NCBI GenBank assembly: GCA_029288335.1
Contig: JARIHJ010000021.1
Coordinates: 1-10,074 of the forward strand
Reading direction: 5' to 3'
Length of the DNA: 10,074 bases
Source: Candidatus Saccharimonadota bacterium
GTDB lineage: Bacteria > Patescibacteriota > Saccharimonadia > Saccharimonadales > UBA4665
The notes below the pieces were generated by a model that was given only the letters and a program-made list of their open reading frames with translations, was not told the DNA's origin and ran no database searches. This document shows positions 1-6,622 of this stretch, piece after piece (position 1 is the stretch's first letter; each line of letters opens with the position of its first letter). A program made the translations under genes and the position numbers.

Positions 1-635
1 TCATCTTCAGAGCTAAGCTTGCCCATCACCGCACCTAGCGCAAAGCGGGAAGCCATTGCGTCAGAAATTTCGAAAGTCGACTGGCTTGATTCGGTCGGGT
101 TCATCGTCGCTATCACCGTTAGCAGATCCGGCATTTCCAGCTCGCCACCAGCGTTTTCGATACGACGGCTCTCGAGTACCGGCAGAAGGGTACGCAGGGC
201 GTAGGGGTTAGTACCGTTAGCTTCTTCGAGGCGGACAAAGCGAGTATTTTTTTGTACAATACCGTCTATTTCTGTAACAACTCTTTCTTCGCGTGTTTTA
301 CCTTCACCATCAGTAACACGCTTAACGGAAACAACCTCGCCACCAATAAGTTGATTGCCGGTCAGGTCGTGCTGACCAGAAATTAGCGCGATGTCTTCGT
401 CGGTCGTGCCTTGGACTAGCCGTGGCATTACTTCTGACAAAGTAGATTTACCAAAACCAGGTATACCGCTAAGTATCAGTGGCTTGCGGCTAACGATACT
501 GGCCAGAGCCGCATCTTTAGCGTATTGCTCGCCGTAAACGGCGTTGCTAAGCTGGTCGACTGAGTTGGCGTAAAAGTTCAACGCATCCGCAGTCGTCTCA
601 ACTCCCTCTAAAATTCTTCGTTCGTGCACTCTCAT
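1..635 (-). CDS. MoxR-family AAA+ ATPase (C-terminus cut by window edge)
   Basis: 211 residues of a MoxR-type AAA+ ATPase are present; the C-terminal part lies outside the window. Visible motifs are Walker A GIPGFGKST (residues 57-65), a MoxR-like segment QHDLTGNQLIGG (about 88-99), Walker B region FVRLEEANGTNP (133-144), sensor 1 IATMNPTE (about 175-182) and the arginine-bearing MASRFALG (about 194-201). MoxR ATPases are chaperone-like and typically act on, or with, VWA-domain proteins encoded next door, which is the arrangement here. The start is the ATG at 635, set by AGGAG (644-648) with 8-nt spacing. The gene lies 23 nt after the VWA stop and is probably cotranscribed with it. One oddity: the Walker B pair reads E-E (137-138) where the family usually has D-E. 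The family call is firm; the client is unknown. Confidence 0.9.
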   Translation of the reverse strand, partial: MRVHERRILEGVETTADALNFYANSVDQLSNAVYGEQYAKDAALASIVSRKPLILSGIPGFGKSTLSEVMPRLVQGTTDEDIALISGQHDLTGNQLIGGEVVSVKRVTDGEGKTREERVVTEIDGIVQKNTRFVRLEEANGTNPYALRTLLPVLESRRIENAGGELEMPDLLTVIATMNPTESSQSTFEISDAMASRFALGAVMGKLSSED

Positions 636-658
636 AATTGATTCTCCTTTAAATAAAA

Positions 659-1588
659 TTACTTAATTCGCTTAGGGTTACTCATAAACCGCCTGGACAT
701 TCCGCTGAGGCTAAGCGGCAAATGGCGCCGCCAGCGCGCAAATGCGCCGATGCTGCCCAGCGCTAAGACAGTTATCAGCCACTTCTGGCCCTCAGGTGTG
801 TTGTTCTTGGGTTCACTTTTCGGCGGCTCTAGGCTACCAATCATTTTGCTGAAGTCACCGCTCGTCGGGTTTTGTAAAAATTTACCGCCGGTAGCTTTGG
901 CGATCTGCTGCTCGTTAGCAATCTCGCTGCTACTCGCCGGCTTATCAACATTGACAATATAAATCGGCACCGGACTCGGCAATGACTCATCCTCACTGAT
1001 AATGTTGCCAGGCGCACCTAGGCCATTGGCCGTAAGTACCAATAGGCCGCTTTTGCCACCATGGCTATCCTGTTGGGGCAGCTTGAAAGTGTCAATTCCG
1101 GCCAAAGTGGCTTGGCCCATATCCGAGTAGCCAGACGGTGTAATACTGGCCGCCTCACTCAAACTAGTGGTGGGGTTAACACCGAGATATGAGTTGACAG
1201 CCTGGGCGTCGATGTCCTCGTGACCTTCAATCATCTGAATTGCCCGGGTAATTTCGTCAGCTTGCTCACCGGCAGTCGAACCAGAACGGTCAGCCGCGAC
1301 CATCAGCTCGGCTTTGCCGGCCGACGGGGCCTGCGTTTCGCCCCAAGCTAGACCAACACCAGCACCCACTCCGCCCACGAGAACGGCTGAAATCAACGTC
1401 CGACCAATCCGCTGGCCACGCGTTAGCTGATATTTACTAGTAATGTCAGCGGCTGCCTCATCAGGCGCTCGGCGCCCACTTTCGAGTCGGCGCTGTGTCA
1501 GTAAATCATAACCAGCACCGCCCAGCGCGCCAATGGCAGCACCGTAGTAAGGCGCGTTCTCAGCTAGATTAGTGATAATCTCTGGCAT
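659..1588 (-). CDS. Membrane-anchored VWA-domain protein, partner of MoxR ATPase
   Basis: 309 residues from the chosen start. There is a hydrophobic N-terminal stretch (about 14-30), then a likely TM segment at 61-82, then a VWA-like domain from about 92 to 250 and a second TM at about 269-285 followed by a basic tail. The MIDAS-like motif is DRSGST (100-105), with a candidate MIDAS threonine near 161 in DMGQATLAG. The hydrophobic strand LLVLTANG (182-189) sits where VWA domains usually have an LLTDG-like motif, so the third acidic ligand appears to be lost. A TM-VWA-TM layout next to a MoxR ATPase resembles the BatA/BatB class. The start is the ATG at 1588 with GGAG 5 nt upstream; an in-frame TTG at 1636 would extend it by 16 residues but coincides with a -35 box and has no ribosome-binding site. 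The exact function is unknown. Confidence 0.82.
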   Translation of the reverse strand: MPEIITNLAENAPYYGAAIGALGGAGYDLLTQRRLESGRRAPDEAAADITSKYQLTRGQRIGRTLISAVLVGGVGAGVGLAWGETQAPSAGKAELMVAADRSGSTAGEQADEITRAIQMIEGHEDIDAQAVNSYLGVNPTTSLSEAASITPSGYSDMGQATLAGIDTFKLPQQDSHGGKSGLLVLTANGLGAPGNIISEDESLPSPVPIYIVNVDKPASSSEIANEQQIAKATGGKFLQNPTSGDFSKMIGSLEPPKSEPKNNTPEGQKWLITVLALGSIGAFARWRRHLPLSLSGMSRRFMSNPKRIK

Positions 1589-1593
1589 AAATT

Positions 1594-1597
1594 CTCC
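1594..1597 (-). promoter_or_regulatory. Shine-Dalgarno fixing the VWA gene start
   Basis: GGAG on the minus strand, 5 nt upstream of the ATG at 1588. It favours this start over the in-frame TTG at 1636. Confidence 0.7.
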
Positions 1598-1607
1598 AAT
1601 GGCAGCA

Positions 1608-1636
1608 ATAATAGCATAACCTTGATAATTATGCAA
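1608..1636 (-). promoter_or_regulatory. Sigma-70-type promoter of the VWA-moxR operon
   Basis: Minus-strand -35 TTGCAT (1631-1636), 17-bp spacer, -10 TATTAT (1608-1613). Transcription would begin near 1601, giving a leader of about 13 nt that carries the GGAG ribosome-binding site. It lies between the kinase stop and the VWA start, so the VWA-moxR pair can be expressed independently of the kinase. No hairpin terminator is visible between the kinase stop and this promoter. Confidence 0.65.
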
Positions 1637-1660
1637 GTGTTTTCTATAAAATAAAACTGC

Positions 1661-3919
1661 TTAGGACACTGGCTCTTTAATGGCTTCTTCGGCTTTACTG
1701 GGAACTTTTGTACTAGCTGGCCCAACATTGCCAGATGGTGGCTTAGCGGCTAACTTGGCCTTGCTGAAGCTGAAACCGAAGGTGCTGCCTTTATTTTCCT
1801 CGCTGTCGAAGATGATAGAGCCGCCTTCGCCAACGATGACTTTCTTGGCCATAAATAGGCCGAGGCCAGTGCCATCAGGTCGCGCCTTCTGGGCATTTTT
1901 GGCCCGGTAAAACTTCGTAAACAAGTGGTAGCGCTCACTCGCCGGTACGCCGATACCGTTATCGATCACCCGAAATTCGACAGCGTGAGGAGTCTCGGTC
2001 AGCTTAACATTGATAGTACCGCCCGGTGGAGTGTAATAAATCGCATTGTCGACAAAGTTCATAATCACCTGACGCGTTTTGGTCTCGTCAAGCATCAGCG
2101 TCGGGAAAGTGCTCGGCTTTATGTAGGTCATCTTCAGATCTTTGCCCTTGGCCGCACCAACCAGCTGATCCATTTCCTCGTCCACCACCTCAGCCAAGTT
2201 AATCGGCGTCGGCTCGATAGCAAATTTGCCGGTCTTCAGCCGCGAAACATTCAATAAGTCAGCGATCAGGTAAACCATCCGCTGGCTGGAAGTGTAGGCC
2301 TGCTGGAGCATTTTACGCTGCTGGGTCGTAATCCGACCGACGTCGCCGTCCAAAATTAGACTCAAATAACCCTTAACAGAGGTGAGAGGCGTGCGCAGCT
2401 GGTGGCTCGCCATCGAGATGAAGTCGTCCTTGGTCTCGTCGAGCTGCTTGAGGCGCTCATTGGCACGTTTGACTTCGCGTGTAGCGTCGTCGACTTTTTG
2501 CTGCAGAGTCAGGTTGAAGTTCTGGATTTCCTCGAAGTGAAGCGAATTCTGGATCGCGATCAAAAGCTCACTAGCGACGATGTCAATAATGCGCTCGTCA
2601 GCGGTGGAATAGGGATTACCGCTTTTCTTAGCCCCCAGCACGATGTAGCCAAGACCTTCTTCGGTTTTGTGGTTACTAGGTACGAGCCTAGCCAGCAGGG
2701 CGATGTCGTTTTTGGCTAGTAGCTGCTTCAGCTTGGCTTGCTCCGGCGGCAGGTTGTCGACGACGATAATGTTAGAGTTGAGGTGCGGCGTAATTGCTCT
2801 AACTGCAGCGATTTCTTCGGGTTGGAAGCTCTTCTGGCTGGTACCAATCACGCGTATGCCGCGGAAATTCGTTTCTTTAACACCGAAGACGCACCAGCCA
2901 GCTTTCAAATTGGACACGATCACGCCTGCCGCGTCGCTTAGAAGCTTATTTAGGTCTAGGTTGGCGACCAGCGCTTGATTAAGCTCATCTAGAAACACCT
3001 GTGGATCATAAGCGTCACGGTAGAATAGCCGGTTAGTCAGTCTATCAAAGTAGTGCTTCAGGGGTCCGTAGGTTACTGCGGCAATCAGTATAAGTACTAG
3101 GTTTACTACTGACTTCCAGCCTCCCACTAGATGGTCAGATAGCCTGCTAATCGCCGCATAAAATAGCAACGAATAAGCCCCCAGTAGCACTACAATCGAC
3201 AGAGAATAGGCTAGCGCCCGCGCCACCACTAGCCGAATGTCGAACATTTTGTGTTGGACTATGCTATAACCCACGCCCACTATTGAAATACTGGTAAACA
3301 GGGGGCCGAGCCAGATTAGACGGTAATTATGAAAGAGTGGCAGGATTAAATTGAAGATCAGCCCAAAAATGGCAGTGACGCTAAACGTCAGGAAAAACAA
3401 TTCGGCTTGCCTAGCCTGAACACCTTGAAGCTTCCTGGATTTTCGGTGCATTGTCAGCAAAATGACGGAAAAGAATAATACTATATAAAGCGCATATACA
3501 ACGTAGGCTGTTTGACTCAGTAGTACTTCTTTTCCCCAGCTGTGATAAACAATCTTTAGCAACATCACGTGCGGCACCGCTAACAACATCGCTAAGAGCC
3601 CAAAGAACCCTACCACTGCTAGGTAAAGAAGCGGGCTCCGGGGGAGCTTAAGCGATGGAAAAGTGCTGGCAAAGCAATATCCAGATAGCGCCATAAAGAG
3701 CGGCATAACGTAATAAAAGCAGGCCCAGATCCAGGCCGCATCGTAGCTTGTGGACATCAGAAAACCGGCTATTCCTATCGACCAGAGGCCGATCGCTAAG
3801 GCAAAGACAGCAAATGCTAGGTTATTTAGCCGCCGGTGGTCACGCACCGCCACCAGGCCGGCCAGCACAACATTAACCAGGCCGAGCAAAATAAGGGGGA
3901 ACAAGCGTAACCAGTTCAC
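1661..3919 (-). CDS. Membrane sensor histidine kinase (multi-TM input, GAF-like, HisKA, HATPase_c)
   Basis: 752 residues. About eight hydrophobic segments fill residues 5-290, resembling the 7TM-type N-terminal kinase module, including the HKMFDIRLVVARALAY linker that often follows it. A GAF-like region spans about 305-460, then a coiled-coil linker (about 465-498). HisKA has the H box SMASHQLRTPL with phospho-acceptor His506. HATPase_c has the N box MNFVDNA (620-626), G1 DNGIGVP (653-659), F box FTKFYRA (667-673) and G2 DGTGLGL (682-688). A Pro/Lys/Ala-rich tail follows residue 720. The kinase should autophosphorylate in response to a membrane or cytosolic signal and pass phosphate to a receiver, most simply one of the two stand-alone receivers nearby. 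The start is a GTG at 3919, 59 nt after the methyltransferase stop; no good Shine-Dalgarno is present. Gln507 replaces the acidic residue usual after the phospho-histidine. Confidence 0.93.
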   Translation of the reverse strand: MNWLRLFPLILLGLVNVVLAGLVAVRDHRRLNNLAFAVFALAIGLWSIGIAGFLMSTSYDAAWIWACFYYVMPLFMALSGYCFASTFPSLKLPRSPLLYLAVVGFFGLLAMLLAVPHVMLLKIVYHSWGKEVLLSQTAYVVYALYIVLFFSVILLTMHRKSRKLQGVQARQAELFFLTFSVTAIFGLIFNLILPLFHNYRLIWLGPLFTSISIVGVGYSIVQHKMFDIRLVVARALAYSLSIVVLLGAYSLLFYAAISRLSDHLVGGWKSVVNLVLILIAAVTYGPLKHYFDRLTNRLFYRDAYDPQVFLDELNQALVANLDLNKLLSDAAGVIVSNLKAGWCVFGVKETNFRGIRVIGTSQKSFQPEEIAAVRAITPHLNSNIIVVDNLPPEQAKLKQLLAKNDIALLARLVPSNHKTEEGLGYIVLGAKKSGNPYSTADERIIDIVASELLIAIQNSLHFEEIQNFNLTLQQKVDDATREVKRANERLKQLDETKDDFISMASHQLRTPLTSVKGYLSLILDGDVGRITTQQRKMLQQAYTSSQRMVYLIADLLNVSRLKTGKFAIEPTPINLAEVVDEEMDQLVGAAKGKDLKMTYIKPSTFPTLMLDETKTRQVIMNFVDNAIYYTPPGGTINVKLTETPHAVEFRVIDNGIGVPASERYHLFTKFYRAKNAQKARPDGTGLGLFMAKKVIVGEGGSIIFDSEENKGSTFGFSFSKAKLAAKPPSGNVGPASTKVPSKAEEAIKEPVS

Positions 3920-3925
3920 ACATTT

Positions 3926-3934
3926 ACTCTATCA
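3926..3934 (-). promoter_or_regulatory. Possible extended -10 for a leaderless kinase transcript
   Basis: Minus-strand TGA followed by TAGAGT, ending 6 nt before the GTG start at 3919. No good -35 hexamer lies 17 bp upstream. It is listed because the same spacing recurs at other starts in the window; the kinase could equally be cotranscribed with the methyltransferase. Confidence 0.3.
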
Positions 3935-3978
3935 ATAAATGCACCGCCAGTACATCAATACCGAGATTGCTTATACGG

Positions 3979-5331
3979 CTAATATTTGTTGAACTTGCTC
4001 GCCAGCGTAAGAACCTTACGCGCCAGCTTTTGATTGCGAGTCTCGCTAAAGTAGCGGCTCTTTTCCCTGGGGACAGTGATACCATAAACCCCATAAACGC
4101 CTTCGCGCTGCGGCACACGAACCCGAATGCTGTCCCTGCTATAACCGGCATCTGTGATTATTTCTACCATTTCGCTTGGATCACGCTGTTGTAGTGTGGG
4201 CCAGACCTTCTCGAAGAAATCCTGTTGAGGGCGATGAAGCAAGGCATTGGCGCCAACAATTATGCCGCCGGGGCGGACGATATCAACTATCTTGCCAATA
4301 AAGTTAGAAGCCGCTCGGTAGCCCTTTAGCGTAGTAGGCAAATAATCTACTATGCCCAAGATGTCTACAATGTCTACACTGTGAGGCTCAATATAATCTG
4401 TCAGACGCCCGCCCACAATATCCTGTAAGTGTATATCAGCCTTGTCGTTCATACCGTAAGCTCGGCTGAGGGCGACCGCACTCGCTAAAGCCATCGGGTC
4501 GTTATCAACTAAGACATTTTTACCGATCTCGTAACCATTTTTAGCGAAGAGTTCATTAAGCTCAAACATAGACGCAGCTGCGCCACAAGCTAAACTAGCT
4601 GTCACAAGCGGCTTGTCAGAAAAGTCTTCGGGGTTACCCAATATGTGCTCCAGGGCCAACTGACCAGCAGCAATAGCGCGCGTATCAACCGCTCGGCTAT
4701 CTAAAACACCGGTCAAAAAATCTTTCGAGCCCAAATAGTTGAAACCATTACTGGCTATAAAGTCTAAGTAGGCTGATCGTGCGTCTCTTGGAAAGGCCCT
4801 ATCTTCTATGGGCTCCGTGGTGATGGCTCGATATCTCTCTTTTACCGCCTCAGCTGTACGTGGATGCCTCTCGGTTAAAACCTCGTGCGCGGATTTACCA
4901 TCGAAAATCGGCTCGTCATATACGCTGGGATCGATTGATGGGGCGATAGTGTGGGTTTCAGGGTCACCCGCCCGCTTCAACGCCCATAGGGCAATCGCTC
5001 GCTTGCCAAGCTTGGCCCACGTTGCGCCGGCGGAGTGGACATTCGGGTCAAATAGAGTTTCGAACGCTTCTCTCTTGGGTAAACGGCCTATGGCTTCACA
5101 CTGCTTGTCAACTTCCTGCTGCACATCCACGGGTAACTCGAAGTGGGGGGCCACATCAACCTTGCGAACATCTATGCCAGCTTCTTCTAGGTCTCCGAGC
5201 TCGCGCCTAACTTCCGGTGTGATTAGCACACCGTCACTAGTCGGCTCTTTTACGCCGGCGATACTTGGATAGACTAAACTGGGAAGAGGTTCACTTGTAC
5301 CTGGACCCAAATAGATTTCCTCAAAGGCCAC
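3979..5331 (-). CDS. SAM-dependent methyltransferase-like protein with long N-terminal extension
   Basis: 450 residues from the GTG at 5331. The C-terminal half looks like a class I methyltransferase: motif I-like TASLACGAAASMFEL (about 244-258), an acidic strand end VLVDNDP (about 273-279) that would hold the SAM ribose, a motif IV-like strand DIVDILGIVDYLP (about 320-332) and VRPGGIIVGANAL (about 352-364). Motif I lacks the usual glycine spacing, so the fold is inferred from the order of motifs. The N-terminal ~230 residues, charged and with no TM segment, match nothing I recognise. The start is set by AGGAG at 5340-5344, 8 nt upstream; an in-frame GTG at 5364 would add 11 residues with no ribosome-binding site. 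It sits directly upstream of the sensor kinase on the same strand. The substrate is unknown; it could be protein, lipid or a small molecule. Confidence 0.72.
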   Translation of the reverse strand: MAFEEIYLGPGTSEPLPSLVYPSIAGVKEPTSDGVLITPEVRRELGDLEEAGIDVRKVDVAPHFELPVDVQQEVDKQCEAIGRLPKREAFETLFDPNVHSAGATWAKLGKRAIALWALKRAGDPETHTIAPSIDPSVYDEPIFDGKSAHEVLTERHPRTAEAVKERYRAITTEPIEDRAFPRDARSAYLDFIASNGFNYLGSKDFLTGVLDSRAVDTRAIAAGQLALEHILGNPEDFSDKPLVTASLACGAAASMFELNELFAKNGYEIGKNVLVDNDPMALASAVALSRAYGMNDKADIHLQDIVGGRLTDYIEPHSVDIVDILGIVDYLPTTLKGYRAASNFIGKIVDIVRPGGIIVGANALLHRPQQDFFEKVWPTLQQRDPSEMVEIITDAGYSRDSIRVRVPQREGVYGVYGITVPREKSRYFSETRNQKLARKVLTLASKFNKY

Positions 5332-5339
5332 TTTTAATG

Positions 5340-5344
5340 CTCCT
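5340..5344 (-). promoter_or_regulatory. Shine-Dalgarno fixing the methyltransferase GTG start
   Basis: AGGAG on the minus strand, 8 nt before the GTG at 5331. Just upstream is the AT-rich TATATATTTTA (5344-5354), whose TATATT (5347-5352) could serve as a -10. I see no convincing -35 hexamer for it. Confidence 0.65.
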
Positions 5345-5457
5345 AAAATATATAAAAACGGCACCAGCGCTCTGGATTTTGTCCAGCCGCTAGCGCCGCT
5401 TAATCTTCTAAAGTACTTTTGCTATCTGTTTATTTTGGTCGACTTGTTGATTTAACC

Positions 5458-5486
5458 TTGGTATTGTAGCTAATGCTTGCTAAAAT
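5458..5486 (+). promoter_or_regulatory. Promoter of the first receiver gene
   Basis: -35 TTGGTA (5458-5463), 17-bp spacer, -10 TAAAAT (5481-5486) preceded by TGC, an extended -10. The predicted start is near 5493, leaving a leader of about 9 nt with no Shine-Dalgarno before the ATG at 5502. Confidence 0.55.
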
Positions 5487-5501
5487 GTCAATACATAATT
5501 T

Positions 5502-5882
5502 ATGGATTTGTCAAAACAAAAAATCTTAGTAGTCGAGGATGAGGCCGCCATCCGGCAAATGTACGAATTCAAATTAGAGCTTGAAGGGTATAAAGTAGCC
5601 ACCGCGGGCGATGGCGCTAAAGGGCTAGAGGTAGCCGAAAAATTTCAGCCAGACCTCATCTTGCTTGACCTCAGAATGCCAATTATGAGCGGCGGCGAAA
5701 TGCTCGAGAAACTGCGCGCCAGCGATTGGGGCGCTGACGTAAAAGTTGTGGTGCTGACCAACATCAGCAAAAGCGAAGCACCGCCTAGTTTGCGTTTCCT
5801 CAATGTCGAGCGCTACATTGTCAAAGCTCACAGCACCCCCGCCCAAGTCGTCGCCATAATCAAGGAAGTCCTACTCAGTTAG
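5502..5882 (+). CDS. Stand-alone response-regulator receiver protein (first of two paralogues)
   Basis: 126 residues forming one receiver (REC) domain with no output domain. Acidic pocket E12/D13, phospho-acceptor Asp56 in LLDLRMP, Thr86 in VVVLTN and Lys108 in IVKAH are all in place, so it should accept phosphate. It is closely similar to the receiver at 8177-8545 (shared patterns QMY-FK-E-EGY, LLDL-MP and WG-D-KVVVLTN), indicating duplication. It lies divergent from the methyltransferase-kinase pair and converges with the ABC ATPase gene 34 nt away. With no DNA-binding domain it must act by protein contact, or as a phosphate relay or sink; the kinase at 1661-3919 is the nearest candidate donor. 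The ATG at 5502 has no Shine-Dalgarno and a promoter close upstream. Confidence 0.92.
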   Translation: MDLSKQKILVVEDEAAIRQMYEFKLELEGYKVATAGDGAKGLEVAEKFQPDLILLDLRMPIMSGGEMLEKLRASDWGADVKVVVLTNISKSEAPPSLRFLNVERYIVKAHSTPAQVVAIIKEVLLS

Positions 5883-5916
5883 ACTTTAGTCTTGTCAATG
5901 CTAAGCCAAGCTTCTA

Positions 5917-6618
5917 TCAAGGATTGCTAGCTATCCGACCGGCTTCCAGGATGATGATCTTATCGGCGTAGTTGCCAGCCTGCTCGTCGTGGCTAATCAT
6001 CAGTACGCTGACACCTTCACACTCGTTAAAGTAGCGCAAAGATTCATACAAGCTATGCTTGCCGCGCGGGTCGATAGCCGATGTCGGCTCGTCCAGTAAA
6101 ACCAGCTTCGGCTCCGAGACCAACAACCTGCCAAGGGCGAGCTTTTGCTGCTCACCACCAGAGAGCGTAGCAGCATCCTGGAACAATTTGTCGCCGAGGC
6201 CAACATGCATAGCGACGTGAGCTAGGCGGGCCGCCGTTGGCCGATAGTTCAGGCTCTCGGCTAAGCCCGACAGATTTTCCAGTACCGAGAAGCCCGGATC
6301 CAGCTTGGGCGCCTGAAAACCTATACCAACCCGTCCGGCAAATAATTCCCGGCGTTCTCTGTTAGATAACGATAAAAAGTCTTCACCAAATAGTTCTGCC
6401 CGGCCACTGTCCGGCTCCTCAATATTCGCTAAGATGCGCAAGGCTGTCGATTTGCCCGACCCGCTTTGGCCGGTCATAAGCGTAATTTGGCCCTCGGGAA
6501 CTGTGAAGCTAACTTGATTCAAGGCTGGCTCGAGTTTACCGGTGAAGCTTTTGCTAACATCGTACAGAGCCGCAGCGCTGGCGTGCTTCGAGTTGTAATA
6601 ATTTGGTGACGACCACAT
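5917..6618 (-). CDS. ABC transporter ATP-binding protein (LolD/FtsE/MacB-like)
   Basis: 233 residues from the ATG at 6618, a normal size for a single nucleotide-binding domain. Walker A GQSGSGKST (50-58), Q-loop Gln102 in GIGFQAPK, signature LSGGEQQKLALGR (152-164), Walker B LVLLDEP (172-178) and switch histidine in ISHDE (His210) are all intact, so it should be an active ATPase. The family style (short NBD, LSGGEQQK, DEPTSAID) matches transporters pairing with FtsX/MacB-type permeases, and the gene follows such a permease with only 4 nt between stop and start. AAGG at 6626-6629, 7 nt upstream, supports this start. Upstream in-frame ATGs at 6645 and 6732 would overlap the permease and add sequence outside the ABC fold. 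It probably powers mechanotransmission or export; the substrate is unknown. Confidence 0.92.
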   Translation of the reverse strand: MWSSPNYYNSKHASAAALYDVSKSFTGKLEPALNQVSFTVPEGQITLMTGQSGSGKSTALRILANIEEPDSGRAELFGEDFLSLSNRERRELFAGRVGIGFQAPKLDPGFSVLENLSGLAESLNYRPTAARLAHVAMHVGLGDKLFQDAATLSGGEQQKLALGRLLVSEPKLVLLDEPTSAIDPRGKHSLYESLRYFNECEGVSVLMISHDEQAGNYADKIIILEAGRIASNP

Positions 6619-6622
6619 AGTT

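Noticed and set aside
1640..1663. T-rich stretch after the kinase stop as a terminator
   Set aside because: The minus strand reads TTTTATTTTATAG with no stable GC stem before it.
1925..2719. Plus-strand open frames of about 105-110 codons
   Set aside because: They are antisense to the conserved HisKA/HATPase domains of the kinase and show no protein-like features.
4808..5272. Open frame of about 154 codons on the plus strand
   Set aside because: It is fully antisense to the methyltransferase gene, low in complexity (Ser/Arg/Ala) and without recognisable motifs or a ribosome-binding site.
5385..5400. CGCTAGCG-centred palindrome in the divergent methyltransferase/receiver region as an operator
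   Set aside because: GCTAGC recurs all over the window, mostly as Ala-Ser or similar codons, and the symmetric core here is only 8 bp.
5881..5892. Small inverted repeat AGACTTTAGTCT between the convergent first receiver and ABC ATPase genes as a terminator
   Set aside because: The stem is only 4-5 bp and no T-run follows on either strand. The 34-nt convergent gap holds no other credible terminator.
5922..5937. Imperfect palindrome GGATTGCTAGCTATCC at the 3' end of the ABC ATPase gene
   Set aside because: It contains a T-T mismatch, lies inside coding sequence and is explained by Ala-Ser codons; no T-run follows.
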